The translations under genes and the position numbers were made by a program. A stretch of 64,000 nt of DNA, taken from Candidatus Praeruminimicrobium purgamenti (GTDB lineage Bacteria; Elusimicrobiota; Endomicrobiia; Endomicrobiales; Endomicrobiaceae). The stretch spans positions 186,001 through 250,000 of the forward strand of contig JAHDQW010000001.1 of assembly GCA_018433585.1 (NCBI GenBank). Reading direction: 5' to 3'. The notes below the pieces were generated by a model. It saw only the letters and a program-made list of their open reading frames with translations, ran no database searches and was not told where the DNA came from. Of this stretch, positions 1 through 9,034 are shown piece by piece. Position 1 is the first letter of the stretch. Every line of letters starts with the position of its first letter.

Positions 1-574
1 CGCTCCTTTTTGGATAGGAGTTATAACATATTTTTTATTTCAAATAATATTCTTTAAACCTATGAGCAGTTATGTTTTCGGACATGAATTGACTCATGCC
101 ATCGCAGGTCTTCTAAGCGGGGCGGAAATTAAAAGTTTTAAAGTGTCGCAGAGCAAAGGCAGCGTTTCTCTTACGAAGGATAATATTTTTATTACATTAT
201 CTCCGTACTTTATTCCTTTGTATGCGGTAATACTGATTATTATTTATTTCAGTCTGGCATGGTTTGTTAACATAAAACTTTTTTATCCGTATTTCTTGTT
301 TTTGTCTGGTATGGCTTTGGCTTTTCATTATGCTCTTACTTTTTATGCGATAAAAACAGGACAAGAAGATATTAAAGTTTACGGCAGTTTCTTTTCCTTG
401 GTATTTATATGTTTTGTAAATATAATAATTGTGATTTTTGTTCTGGTTTTAATATTTCCTGACAGTATAAATATAAAGAAATTTTATGTTGATGTTTTTG
501 AAAATGCTGTTCATTTATATAAATATATTTTTGCGGGAGTTTATCAATGGCTTTGTTCCCTGAAGATGAAATAA
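1..574 (+). CDS. M50-like membrane metalloprotease, 5' end outside the window
   Basis: The frame is open back to base 2, so the true start lies upstream and the first ATG at 62 is internal. Just after that Met is HELTHA, an HExxH zinc motif, followed by several strongly hydrophobic stretches that read as membrane helices. This matches the M50B-like group of integral membrane metalloproteases or their inactive relatives. The second conserved Asp motif (NPxPxLDG) of site-2 proteases is not visible. The last 28 bases overlap the next gene. The substrate cannot be told. An inactive scaffold is possible. Confidence 0.6.
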   Translation, partial: APFWIGVITYFLFQIIFFKPMSSYVFGHELTHAIAGLLSGAEIKSFKVSQSKGSVSLTKDNIFITLSPYFIPLYAVILIIIYFSLAWFVNIKLFYPYFLFLSGMALAFHYALTFYAIKTGQEDIKVYGSFFSLVFICFVNIIIVIFVLVLIFPDSINIKKFYVDVFENAVHLYKYIFAGVYQWLCSLKMK

Positions 575-1131
575 AGAGAAAAATTTTTCATATATTGACG
601 TTAATTTACGTAATAGCGTTCTGGTATTTGCCTAAAACATTAATTTTATCGGGACTTCTTGCGGCTATAGCGATAGTGTTAGCCGGCGAATACATAAGGA
701 GCAAAAACGAAAAATTCAATGTGTTTATCTTAAAAATATTAGGCGGCGTGCACAGAAAATCCGAAGAACATAAAATAAGCGGTTTGCCGTGGACGCTTGC
801 GGGAGCTTTTTTAACCATATTTTTATTTGAAAATAAGACTTTTGTTTTGGCGAGTTTTTTATATCTTGCTTTCGGAGATGCCGTTGCGGCTCTTTTCGGA
901 AAAGCATTCGGGAAACATAAAATATATGCCGGTAAATCCCTTGAAGGCAGCACGGCTTGTTTTATTGCTTGTTTTATTGTAGGATTATTTATATTGCCGT
1001 CGTGGCAGTTTGCTTTGGCAGGCGCTGTCTGCGCTGCTTTTATAGAGACAGTTCCTTGGCCTCTTAATGATAATTTTTGGATGCAGATATTAAATGCCGG
1101 GATATTAACTTATATGGCGGGACTTTTTTAA
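547..1131 (+). CDS. SEC59/dolichol kinase-like CTP-dependent lipid kinase
   Basis: A 194-residue integral membrane protein with about six hydrophobic segments. The stretch GDAVAALFGKAFGK followed by GKSLEGS is the signature of the dolichol/phytol kinase and CDP-diacylglycerol synthase-like family (COG0170), which use CTP to phosphorylate a lipid alcohol in the membrane. GGGAG seven bases before the ATG supports this start despite the 28-base overlap with the upstream protease. Members of this family in bacteria are poorly characterised; the substrate could be a polyprenol, phytol or diacylglycerol. Family assignment is fairly sure, substrate is not. Confidence 0.65.
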   Translation: MALFPEDEIKRKIFHILTLIYVIAFWYLPKTLILSGLLAAIAIVLAGEYIRSKNEKFNVFILKILGGVHRKSEEHKISGLPWTLAGAFLTIFLFENKTFVLASFLYLAFGDAVAALFGKAFGKHKIYAGKSLEGSTACFIACFIVGLFILPSWQFALAGAVCAAFIETVPWPLNDNFWMQILNAGILTYMAGLF

Positions 1132-1132
1132 A

Positions 1133-1807
1133 ATGAAAAAAATATTTTTGGTTTTATGTTGTTTATCTTTAGCCTCATTTATTTATGCCGGTGAAATTTT
1201 TTATGCCAACGGTAACGGCAAAAAAAAACAGGTAGCTTTGACATTTGACGACGGTCCGGGCGCAGCTACTCAGGAAATTTTAAAAATATTAAAAGAAAAA
1301 GACGTAAAAGCCACATTTTTTATTTTGGGCGTTTCTGCCCAGACTAAAAAAGATCTGGTAAAAGAAATTTATGACCAGGGACATGAACTGGCAAATCATA
1401 CATACAATCATTTCAATTTTTATAAGTATAAGAAAAATGATATTCATGAAAAAATGAAAAAAGAAATTTTAAAATGTGAAAATTTAGTAAAAGAAATAAC
1501 AGGATATAAAACAAACATTGTAAGGTTTCCTCACGGTTTTTCAAGAGATATCGCAAAGAAAATCGCAGAAGAAAACGGTTATACGATAGTGACATGGTCT
1601 TTCGGCTGTGATTGGCAGACTAAAATGTCTCAGGATGAAATGTATAAAAGTTATAAAAAAAATATAAAATCCGGTGCAATATTTTTAATGCATGACCTCG
1701 GTAAAAACAAAAAAGTCATAGGCTTTTTGCCGCAGTTTATTGACGATATAAAGAAAGACGGATATGAACTTGTAACTGTCAGCAATCTTTTGAACATAAA
1801 GGAATAG
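1133..1807 (+). CDS. Exported polysaccharide deacetylase (NodB domain)
   Basis: A signal peptide ends near residue 19 (FIYAG). It is followed by the NodB motifs of carbohydrate esterase family 4: TFDDGPG near residue 37 with the catalytic base and metal Asp, HELANHTYNH with the metal His pair, RFPHG, and MHD near the C-terminus (LMHDLG). These enzymes remove N- or O-acetyl groups from peptidoglycan or another cell-wall glycan, using a divalent metal. At 224 residues it is a minimal single-domain form. The ATG sits two bases after the previous stop, so the two genes are probably co-transcribed. Confidence 0.92.
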   Translation: MKKIFLVLCCLSLASFIYAGEIFYANGNGKKKQVALTFDDGPGAATQEILKILKEKDVKATFFILGVSAQTKKDLVKEIYDQGHELANHTYNHFNFYKYKKNDIHEKMKKEILKCENLVKEITGYKTNIVRFPHGFSRDIAKKIAEENGYTIVTWSFGCDWQTKMSQDEMYKSYKKNIKSGAIFLMHDLGKNKKVIGFLPQFIDDIKKDGYELVTVSNLLNIKE

Positions 1808-1818
1808 CGGAGGTATTG

Positions 1819-2064
1819 ATGAAAAACATCATTATTGTTTCGGTTGAAAAAAGACAGGCGGTATCGGTAAAAGTTCAAACAATATTAACTGAATTCGGGT
1901 GCATGATTAAAACAAGATTAGGAATACATGACAGTTCTGCAGCATACTGTTCGGAAAACGGGCTTATTATATTGGAATGTATAGGTTCAAAAAAAGATGT
2001 CAGTGTTTTGAATAAAAAATTATCTGCTGTAAAAGGCGTTAAATCGAAACACGTAACAATATAA
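1819..2064 (+). CDS. TM1266-like iron-only hydrogenase system regulator
   Basis: An 81-residue protein resembling the TM1266 family, small ACT/NikR-C-like proteins found beside or within [FeFe] hydrogenase maturation loci. Visible hallmarks are the N-terminal beta strand (NIIIVSVEKR), the central RLGIHD, the Cys in AAYCSENGLIILEC, and the closing GVKSKHVTI. GGAGG at 1809-1813 is five bases before ATG 1819 but only two before the in-frame TTG at 1816, so ATG 1819 is chosen. Hydrogenase genes are not in this window, so the functional link rests on the family only. Confidence 0.65.
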   Translation: MKNIIIVSVEKRQAVSVKVQTILTEFGCMIKTRLGIHDSSAAYCSENGLIILECIGSKKDVSVLNKKLSAVKGVKSKHVTI

Positions 2065-2231
2065 TCTTTTAATCGTAAACGGTTGAATCTTTTAACAAAT
2101 CAAAAACATTAAAGATATTTCGCATTTCTTTATAAATTTTTAGTCTTTATATATTATTTTTTTGTCAAAAATGATAAAATAATAAAGCTATAGTATTTAA
2201 TCTATAAATTGAATAATTTTTGGAGTTTTAA
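2065..2231. other. AT-rich intergenic leader before proS
   Basis: 167 bases with no open frame of note. A TTGTCA at 2162 and a TATAGT at 2189 look promoter-like, but the spacing between them is 21 bases, so no pair can be called with confidence. No strong hairpin is seen after the upstream gene. GGAG at 2222-2225 is the ribosome binding site of proS. Confidence 0.4.
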
Positions 2232-3938
2232 ATGTACTTTTCAAAGGCGTTTATACCTACGTTAAAAGAAGCACCGTCAGATTTAGACAACATATCCGCA
2301 AAATTAATGGCAAGGGCGGGTATGACAAGAAAACTCGGCAGCGGACTTTTCGAACTTTTGCCTCTTGGTTTAAAAACGTTAAAAAATGTTATTGAAATTA
2401 TAAGAGAAGAAATGGAATCAGTAGACGGGCAGGAAGTAAGACTGCCTCTTCTTTTGCCTAAAGATTTATGGATAGAAACAGGAAGGTGGAATGTATACGG
2501 AAAAGAACTGTTCAGATTAAAAGACAGAAAAGACGCAGATTTCTGTTTGGCGCCTACCCATGAAGAGGCTATTACCGATTTGGTAAGGAACAACGTCAGT
2601 TCTTACAGGCAGCTTCCTGTTATGTTATATCAGTTTGGAATAAAATTCAGAGATGAAATAAGACCAAGATTCGGAGTGATGAGAGCAAGAGAATTTTTAA
2701 TGAAAGACGCTTATTCTTTTCATACCGATGAAGCTGATTTGGAAAAATACTACAAGAGAGTTTATGAAGCTTACGAGCGCATATGTAAAAGGTGCGGATT
2801 AAAATACAGAGTTGTGGAAGCCGCATCCGGCGCTATAGGCGGTAATTTTTCACATGAATTTATGATTCTTGCCGATACGGGCGAAGAAGAAATAGCTTGG
2901 TGTAACTGCGGATACGGGGCAAATTCTGAAAAAGCCGAATGCTTGCAGAGTGAAAAAGTAGATTTGTCTCCTATGCTTGAAACTGAAGAAGTTTTAACGC
3001 CTGATATAGGTTCTGTTGAAGATGTCGCAAAATTTTTATCATCATCGGAAGAAAAGTTTATAAAAACTATGATATATGTCGCTGACGGAAATCCTGTGGC
3101 TGTTTTAGTCAGAGGTGATCATGACGTCAATGAAATAAAATTACAAACGTTAATCGGATGTAATGAGTTGGAGTTGGCGGCTCCTGAAATTATTCAGGAA
3201 GTAACAGGCGCAAAAGTAGGTTTTGCCGGACCTGCCAATTTAAAAAAGAAAATAAAAATATATGCCGATTTTTCTGTTCCTAACATTGCAAATGCCGTAA
3301 CAGGAGCGAATAAAGACGATAAACACATAAAAAATGTAAATTACGGAAGAGATTATAAGGCGGATGTAGTTGCCGATTTAAAAAAAGTTTCAAAAGGCGA
3401 TATGTGCCCTAGATGCCAAAAAGAAAAATTACAATTTTCAAGAGGCATAGAAATCGGTCATGTTTTTAAGCTTGGTACTAAATATTCAAAATCGATGAAA
3501 GCAACTTATCTTGATGACCAGGGAAAAGAAAATTTAATGGTAATGGGATGTTACGGAATAGGCGTAACAAGAATCCTTGCCGCCGCAATCGAACAGTCCT
3601 ATGACGAAAACGGAATAATATGGCCTGTTAATTTAGCGCCTTATAAAATAAGCATTATTCCGGTTGATTTTAAAAACAATGCAATTAAAGAAGCTGCCGA
3701 AAAAATATACAAAGAATTAAAAACAAATAAGATAGATGTTTTGCTTGACGACAGAGATGAAAGAGTAGGTATAAAATTTAAAGATGCCGATTTAATAGGA
3801 ATTCCTTTCAGAATAACAATCGGCGAAAAAAGTTTAAAAGACGGTAATGTTGAATTTAAAGCAAGAACAGACGATAAATCTAAGTCAGAATTTATAAAAG
3901 TTGAAAATATTGTCGAATACATAAAAACAAAGCTTTGA
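2232..3938 (+). CDS. proS: Prolyl-tRNA synthetase (bacterial type)
   Basis: Charges tRNA-Pro with proline in the cytoplasm. The 568-residue length and the large insertion between the class II motifs (about residues 225-400, a YbaK-like editing domain) define the bacterial ProS type. Class II features are visible: RAGMTRKLGSGLFELLPLG near the N-terminus, the motif 2 region (KFRDEIRPRFGVMRAREFLMK, residues about 137-157) and motif 3 GCYGIGVTRILAA. The C-terminal anticodon-binding domain ends in GNVEFKARTDDKS. GGAG six bases before the ATG fixes the start. Confidence 0.97.
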   Translation: MYFSKAFIPTLKEAPSDLDNISAKLMARAGMTRKLGSGLFELLPLGLKTLKNVIEIIREEMESVDGQEVRLPLLLPKDLWIETGRWNVYGKELFRLKDRKDADFCLAPTHEEAITDLVRNNVSSYRQLPVMLYQFGIKFRDEIRPRFGVMRAREFLMKDAYSFHTDEADLEKYYKRVYEAYERICKRCGLKYRVVEAASGAIGGNFSHEFMILADTGEEEIAWCNCGYGANSEKAECLQSEKVDLSPMLETEEVLTPDIGSVEDVAKFLSSSEEKFIKTMIYVADGNPVAVLVRGDHDVNEIKLQTLIGCNELELAAPEIIQEVTGAKVGFAGPANLKKKIKIYADFSVPNIANAVTGANKDDKHIKNVNYGRDYKADVVADLKKVSKGDMCPRCQKEKLQFSRGIEIGHVFKLGTKYSKSMKATYLDDQGKENLMVMGCYGIGVTRILAAAIEQSYDENGIIWPVNLAPYKISIIPVDFKNNAIKEAAEKIYKELKTNKIDVLLDDRDERVGIKFKDADLIGIPFRITIGEKSLKDGNVEFKARTDDKSKSEFIKVENIVEYIKTKL

Positions 3939-3953
3939 ACATTGTTTGATAAA

Positions 3954-5300
3954 ATGAATAAAAAATATGATGTTGCAATTATCGGAGCAGGACCTGCCGG
4001 CTATACTGCGGCGGTTAGATTTGCCCAGCTTGGGTTAAAAGTTGCCCTTGTCGAAAAAGATAAGCTCGGAGGCACTTGTTTAAATTCAGGATGCATACCG
4101 ACTAAATTTTTATGGCAGGCTGCAAAGACAAAACAGAAGATTTTGAAATCATACGAATACGGAATAAAAGCATCTATGGAACCTGTGTCTTTTACCGATA
4201 TCATAAATAAGAAAAACAGGATGGTTGAAAATTTGTCCAAAGGAATACAGAGACTTTTGGAAAGTTACGGAATTGATATCGTTAAAGGCAAAGCTTCTTT
4301 TAAATCTTCAACGCAACTTAATATTAAGTCGTCAATTGACGGCGGCGAATTTGAAATATCGGCAGATACAATAATCATAGCAACAGGGTCAAAAACAAAA
4401 CCTGTCGCAAATATTCAATTTGACCATATACGTTATATAGATTCTACAGATGCATTAAATATGGAATCAATTCCGAGAAACATGCTTGTTATCGGCGGCG
4501 GCGCGATAGGTATTGAACTAAGTTCGATTTTTGCTTCTTTTGGGTGTGATGTTACTTTGAGAGAATTTTTCCCTCAGCTTTTGCCGTCTGAAGATTCCGA
4601 ACTTTCCGGAGAAATTTTAAAAAATTTGTTAAGACAGGGAATAAAAGTTGAAGTTTCATGTGAAAATTCTTTTAAAGATGAAGATAAGTTTGAAAAAGTA
4701 TTAATAGCTGCTGGAAGGCAGTCTTCAGTTGAAGAACTTAATATTTCAAATATAAATTTACAAACTGATAAAAGAGATTTTATATTATCTAATCAATATT
4801 CTACAAATGTTTATAATATTTTTGCAGCAGGAGATGTCGCCGGAAAATCTTTTTTAGCGTATACAGCAGGACAAGACGGTATAAATGTCGCTGAAAAAAT
4901 TGTAAACAAAAAAAATACGGAATCGAATGACCCGATACCGAAAGTCGTTTTTTCTTTTCCACCGGCAGCATCTGTAAAAGATACTAATTTTAACGAGTAT
5001 AAAAATGTTTTATACGGCAAATTTTTGCTTTCTGCAAATGCCAGAGCTCAAATTGAATTTGAAAGAACAGGCTGGGTAAAAGTTGCCGTTGATAAAGAAA
5101 GCGAGAAAATTTTGGGAGTGTGGCTGATAGGCCATAACGCGGATGAATTGATTAATACGGCGGCGGTTATGATAAAAGCCGGTATGAAAGTAAGCGATTT
5201 GTCTAAAAATATTTTCTTCCATCCGGGGATTTCCGAGGCAATATTGGGCGCATGTGAAAATGCTTTGCAAAAATGTACGGATTTGCCGAGAAATATTTAA
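3954..5300 (+). CDS. lpdA: Dihydrolipoyl dehydrogenase
   Basis: FAD-dependent E3 component that reoxidises dihydrolipoamide with NAD+. It serves 2-oxoacid dehydrogenase and glycine cleavage complexes. The FAD-binding GAGPAGYTAA is at the N-terminus, the redox disulfide is in GGTCLNSGCIPTK, the NAD fold is GGGAIGIELSS, FAD motif 2 is IFAAGDVAG, and the C-terminal catalytic dyad is in HPGISEA. The frame also allows a TTG at 3942, three bases after proS; the ATG at 3954 starts the canonical N-terminus and is preferred, though no clear Shine-Dalgarno precedes either. Its position directly before gcvT suggests the L-protein of glycine cleavage. Confidence 0.93.
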   Translation: MNKKYDVAIIGAGPAGYTAAVRFAQLGLKVALVEKDKLGGTCLNSGCIPTKFLWQAAKTKQKILKSYEYGIKASMEPVSFTDIINKKNRMVENLSKGIQRLLESYGIDIVKGKASFKSSTQLNIKSSIDGGEFEISADTIIIATGSKTKPVANIQFDHIRYIDSTDALNMESIPRNMLVIGGGAIGIELSSIFASFGCDVTLREFFPQLLPSEDSELSGEILKNLLRQGIKVEVSCENSFKDEDKFEKVLIAAGRQSSVEELNISNINLQTDKRDFILSNQYSTNVYNIFAAGDVAGKSFLAYTAGQDGINVAEKIVNKKNTESNDPIPKVVFSFPPAASVKDTNFNEYKNVLYGKFLLSANARAQIEFERTGWVKVAVDKESEKILGVWLIGHNADELINTAAVMIKAGMKVSDLSKNIFFHPGISEAILGACENALQKCTDLPRNI

Positions 5301-5354
5301 ATGAATATTTTTGTAAATTCTAAAATTTTGAAAATTAAATAAAAAGGATTTAAA

Positions 5355-6425
5355 ATGTTAAAAGAAACTTTTTTAAACAAAAAGCATAAAGAACTTGGAG
5401 CTAAGTTTACTGAATTCGGCGGATGGGATATGCCTGTTTTGTATACTTCAATTATAGAAGAGCATAATGCGGTCAGAACGGCTGCAGGAATTTTTGACAC
5501 TTCACATATGGGAACTTTTATAATTACAGGATCGAATACAGCTAAGTTTCTGGATTATGTTACAATATCCGACATGTCGGGACTTCCTTTACACAAAGCA
5601 AGATATTCAATGCTTTTAAATAAAGAAGGCGGCATAAAAGACGATATTATCGTATATAGATTTGAAGACTGCTACATGATGGTAGTTAATGCCGGCAATC
5701 TTGAAAAAGATTTTAAATGGCTGAATGAAAATTTAATTGACAATGTCCAAATAAAGAATATAAGTTCGGAAATTTCCCTTATTGCTCTTCAGGGTCCGAA
5801 ATCAGTCGAAATAATACCGAATATAGTTGAAGAAAATGTTCTTCTTATGAAATATTTTACTTGCAGGGATATAAAAATCAAAGGGTTGAATTCAAAAATT
5901 GCAAAAATTGCAAGGACAGGTTATACAGGAGAAGACGGTTTTGAAATTTTTGTATCAAATAATTGTGCTGAAAATATTTGGTCTAAGATGATTGAGCTTG
6001 GTGCAAAACCATGCGGTCTGGGGTGCAGGGATACTTTGAGACTTGAATCATGTATGCCTTTGCACGGTCACGAAATTTCTGAAGAAATAAATCCTATAGA
6101 AGCAGGTTTTGAAAAAACAGTATTCTGGCAGAAAGAATTTATCGGAAAATCCGCAATAGAAAAAATAAAAAATAATCCTTCAAAAAAGATAATTGCTTTT
6201 GTCTGCGAAAATTCAATAGCAAGAAACGGCTCAGAACTTTTTATAAATGATAAAAAAATAGGTTATGTTACTAGCGGAACATTTTCTCCTACGTTTAAAA
6301 AAGCAATAGGTCTTGCTTTAGTTGATGCAGGTATTGACGAGTCATCTGAAATCAAAGTAAAAGTTTATAATAGTTTAAGAGACGTTAAAGTTGTCCAAAA
6401 ACCGTTTTATAAAAGAGGCAAATGA
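5355..6425 (+). CDS. gcvT: Glycine cleavage system T protein (aminomethyltransferase)
   Basis: Transfers the methylene group from the aminomethyl-lipoyl H-protein to tetrahydrofolate, releasing ammonia. The 356-residue length is normal. Visible family features include GAKFTEFGGWDMPVLY, the folate-site region TSHMGTF, ARTGYTGEDGFEIF, and the C-terminal barrel with GYVTSGTFSPTFKKAIGLAL. AAAAAGGA precedes the ATG. GcvH and GcvP are not in the window. The stop codon overlaps the next start (ATGA), so translation is coupled to the pilus-like genes that follow, an unexpected pairing. Confidence 0.95.
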   Translation: MLKETFLNKKHKELGAKFTEFGGWDMPVLYTSIIEEHNAVRTAAGIFDTSHMGTFIITGSNTAKFLDYVTISDMSGLPLHKARYSMLLNKEGGIKDDIIVYRFEDCYMMVVNAGNLEKDFKWLNENLIDNVQIKNISSEISLIALQGPKSVEIIPNIVEENVLLMKYFTCRDIKIKGLNSKIAKIARTGYTGEDGFEIFVSNNCAENIWSKMIELGAKPCGLGCRDTLRLESCMPLHGHEISEEINPIEAGFEKTVFWQKEFIGKSAIEKIKNNPSKKIIAFVCENSIARNGSELFINDKKIGYVTSGTFSPTFKKAIGLALVDAGIDESSEIKVKVYNSLRDVKVVQKPFYKRGK

Positions 6426-7153
6426 AAAAAACAGCACTAATCTTTATTCTTTTGTTTGTATGTTTCAGCTTTTTGTTTGCAGAACAGTTAGTCGAAATAT
6501 CGGTGGAAATTACCGAAATAAATAATAATAAAGCAAAAGATTATGGGATTAAGTGGGTTGATGAAATATCTGCAGGAGAATTGTTTGTCGAAAGTGCCGA
6601 CGGCGTTACATCTTTTCCCGCATTGCTTGATTTTAAAGACTGGGCAAGATACACTCCTCTAAGCGCCAAATTAAAATTATTGCAGGAAAACGGCTCAGCG
6701 CAGGTTTTGTCAAATCCGAAAATCATTACAAAATCAGGTTCAAAAGCAAGATTTTTGGTAGGAGGCGAATTTCCTATTTCTGTTTCGGGAGTTTCAGGAG
6801 GAACGGTTGAATGGAAAGAGTATGGGATTATAACCGAAATTCTGCCTAAAATTTTACCGGATAACAGAATAGATATATCAATTGAGGCTGAACTCTCAAG
6901 ACTTGACTGGTCAAATGCCGTTCAAGGTTTCCCGAATATCGCCAAAAGACAAGCTAAATCAAATGTAATAGTAAAAAATCAGCAAACGATAGTAATAGCA
7001 GGATTAATAGAAAATTACAAAGATAAAAATACTTCAGGATTACCGTTGTTGTCTGACATACCATTTTTAGGCGTTCTGTTTAAAAAAACAAAAACAGTTG
7101 AAAATAAAACGAATGTCTTAATATTTGTTACATCAAAAATTATAGAACAATGA
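6422..7153 (+). CDS. Short secretin-domain protein (type II/Tad-like)
   Basis: A signal peptide (FSFLFA) is followed by a compact secretin core: ILSNPKI-type motif (VLSNPKIITKSG), a GGEFPISV loop, the EYG...TEILPKI strand region, and the hallmark GLPLLSDIPFLGVLFKK near the C-terminus. In GspD/PilQ/CpaC proteins these form the outer-membrane gate. At 243 residues it lacks most of the N0/N1 periplasmic repeats, so it is much shorter than typical secretins (450-700 residues). Coupling to pseudopilin-like genes downstream suggests a reduced Tad/type II-like apparatus, but a non-channel role cannot be excluded. Confidence 0.8.
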   Translation: MKKTALIFILLFVCFSFLFAEQLVEISVEITEINNNKAKDYGIKWVDEISAGELFVESADGVTSFPALLDFKDWARYTPLSAKLKLLQENGSAQVLSNPKIITKSGSKARFLVGGEFPISVSGVSGGTVEWKEYGIITEILPKILPDNRIDISIEAELSRLDWSNAVQGFPNIAKRQAKSNVIVKNQQTIVIAGLIENYKDKNTSGLPLLSDIPFLGVLFKKTKTVENKTNVLIFVTSKIIEQ

Positions 7154-7329
7154 ATTGTATTTTAAAATCGCTAAAAAATAATTTTGCGCAGGCAACAGTT
7201 GAATATATTCTGTTTATAGTCATTATATTTATTGCAAGCTGCGGGATGGTTAAGCTCTTTTCTTTGGTTTGGAAATATAAATTTAATATCATTTCTTTTT
7301 CTGCGGGAACCTTTAATGCTATTTTTTAA
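7150..7329 (+). CDS. 59-residue Flp/TadE-like pseudopilin
   Basis: A small frame starting with an ATG that overlaps the upstream stop (ATGA). The protein begins MNCILKSLKNN and continues FAQATVEYILFIVIIFIAS, a prepilin-like N-terminus: short basic leader, a Glu five residues into the hydrophobic segment, and one long membrane helix. This is the arrangement in Flp pilins and TadE-like pseudopilins. Its place between a secretin and two further Tad-like genes supports the call. It is short enough to be missed by gene finders. No clear stand-alone Shine-Dalgarno, as expected for coupled translation. Confidence 0.65.
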   Translation: MNCILKSLKNNFAQATVEYILFIVIIFIASCGMVKLFSLVWKYKFNIISFSAGTFNAIF

Positions 7330-7330
7330 G

Positions 7331-7819
7331 ATGATTAACGGAAATAACGGACAGTCTTTGTTGGAGGGACTTGCAATAAGTCTTATAATAACGGTTTTTA
7401 TGTTTGCAGCAATTCAGGTTTGTATTATTTGCGTTGATGATATGTTTTTTAATTTTACAGCTTTCGGCGCCACAAGAAAAATTTCGGTAACTCAAAGGAA
7501 GAAAATAGAAAATACTGCTAAACAAACCGTATCATCTTCATTATCTCTGTATATTTTCAATTCTGCAGGCATTTTAAATTATGCAACTACTCATTGGGAT
7601 GAAAATATACTTGGGAATAAACTTAAAGATCATCATAATAACAGCATAAACAAACATAACGTCAAAATAGGGTACGATGCTAAAATAATGTTCGGCAGAT
7701 TGTTTAATTCAAAGGCATACAGACATCAATCGGCAAGGGCCAGAATGATAAAATCTCCGGACGAAGAATATTATAATAAGGCTTATCCTGGTGCTAAAGA
7801 ATTTCCTACATTTAAATAG
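7331..7819 (+). CDS. TadE-like pseudopilin
   Basis: Begins MINGNNGQSLLEGLAISL, a TadE-like leader (G-Q-x-x-x-E just before a long hydrophobic helix), and continues into a basic, soluble C-terminal part of about 110 residues rich in His, Lys and Asn. The frame extends upstream to 7232, but that would overlap the 59-residue gene by almost 100 bases; an ATG at 7316 or 7331 sits at the upstream stop, and 7331 gives the canonical pseudopilin N-terminus. Function inferred: minor pilin or assembly factor in a Tad-like system together with its neighbours. Confidence 0.6.
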   Translation: MINGNNGQSLLEGLAISLIITVFMFAAIQVCIICVDDMFFNFTAFGATRKISVTQRKKIENTAKQTVSSSLSLYIFNSAGILNYATTHWDENILGNKLKDHHNNSINKHNVKIGYDAKIMFGRLFNSKAYRHQSARARMIKSPDEEYYNKAYPGAKEFPTFK

Positions 7820-8969
7820 TGTTTACATCGGCAGGAGAGGACAAGTTTTGCCGTATTTTCTTGTTATGTCGGTGATTCTTATTCTCAGCTGGGCTATGAT
7901 GGTAAATATAGCCAAACTGCTCAGAGACAGAATGATTTTGCAAAATTCTACGGATAATGCCGCTTTATCAGTCGCAACTTTACAGGCAAGAACATTAAAT
8001 CTGATAGGGATAGGAAATCATCTTATCGCAACAATCTTATCTACTGCATCGTATCCTAAAATAGCTATGTTCCCGTCATTCTCAACTGAAAGAGTCGGCG
8101 GTTCTATGATACCGGGTCCGTTTTGTGATTATAAATGCAGCGGATATTCCGGTTTCAAAATGACTGAAAGTTATACAGGCGTTTTAAGAATGAAAAAAAC
8201 GATTAATAAAATACAAAAATTTCAGGATTATGTCATAGATATGTATATGATTAACCAATTCAAAATCATTAAAGAAGTATCGGCTGAAGATAATATTGTT
8301 ACTGTTATACCTTCAAGATTTTCAAAAAATTTTACTTCTTTTTCAAAAACAATTACTGACCCGCAGGTTCTACTGGGCATTAAAAGAAATAAAAAAGGAA
8401 TAACTTATTATAAAACCATAAATTATTGCGGAGATTTTAAAGGTAAACATTATCATTTGCTTAATGCAAAAGAATATACTAAAGATAAAATTTCATGGTA
8501 TGTGCAGGATAAAGATTTTTATGATAAAAAAATAATCGCATTTGGCACAAAGCCTTCATCATCAGCATCAAATAACGGATATCCTTTATTCGCAAAAACA
8601 GCAGATATTAAATTCCCTTCTTTATATGCCGTCAGCGCAGCAGGAGTATATAATACAAAAGGAGGAATGTTCCCTTCTAAAGAAAGTCATGAAACAGGAT
8701 TGTCTTATTTTACGGCAGCGCTGTTGTCTCCTATGATAATGAAACAGTTGAAAGTATTTTATGACGCAAGTGAAGTGTTGAGCATGATTCCTGCCGTTGG
8801 TCCTGTTTTGGGAGGGGCCGTTTTGGTTTCAGGAGGAATATATGCCGCCGCTTCCGTAGATAAAATCATTTCTGAACCTGAAAACAAAAGCACTCCTATT
8901 TATCAATACAATCATTCCGAGCTCGGCGGCTGGGATGCTCATCTGGTTCCTGTTTCAAATATTAAATAA
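7791..8969 (+). CDS. TadG-like membrane-anchored protein
   Basis: GRRGQVLPYFLVMSVILI near the N-terminus followed by LLRDRMILQNSTDNAALS is the arrangement of TadG/Tad-domain proteins: RRGQ leader, one transmembrane helix, then a helix that ends in a D/NAAAL-like motif. The remaining about 330 residues are extracytoplasmic and not recognised; there is a Gly/Ala-rich hydrophobic patch near residues 335-360. The start is a GTG overlapping the previous gene by 29 bases; no better start codon exists before the RRGQ motif. It closes the mini-Tad set, with no TadA ATPase or TadB/C platform genes in view. Confidence 0.6.
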   Translation: MLKNFLHLNSVYIGRRGQVLPYFLVMSVILILSWAMMVNIAKLLRDRMILQNSTDNAALSVATLQARTLNLIGIGNHLIATILSTASYPKIAMFPSFSTERVGGSMIPGPFCDYKCSGYSGFKMTESYTGVLRMKKTINKIQKFQDYVIDMYMINQFKIIKEVSAEDNIVTVIPSRFSKNFTSFSKTITDPQVLLGIKRNKKGITYYKTINYCGDFKGKHYHLLNAKEYTKDKISWYVQDKDFYDKKIIAFGTKPSSSASNNGYPLFAKTADIKFPSLYAVSAAGVYNTKGGMFPSKESHETGLSYFTAALLSPMIMKQLKVFYDASEVLSMIPAVGPVLGGAVLVSGGIYAAASVDKIISEPENKSTPIYQYNHSELGGWDAHLVPVSNIK

Positions 8970-8976
8970 TTTTGTA

Positions 8977-9005
8977 TTGATAGAATAAGTTTCTTTTTAT
9001 ATAAT
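8977..9005 (+). promoter_or_regulatory. Sigma-70-type promoter of the trx operon
   Basis: TTGATA at 8977-8982, a 17-base spacer and a perfect TATAAT at 9000-9005. It lies 30 bases before trxA, and a GGGGGGAAG ribosome binding site follows. Confidence 0.8.
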
Positions 9006-9034
9006 TTAAAAAACAGCTGATTAGGGGGGAAGAA

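Noticed and set aside
2162-2194. TTGTCA and TATAGT as proS promoter
   Set aside because: The 21-base spacer is too long, and no better pair could be found.
5301-5354. Glycine riboswitch before gcvT
   Set aside because: The gap is only 54 bases of AT-rich sequence without the conserved glycine aptamer core.
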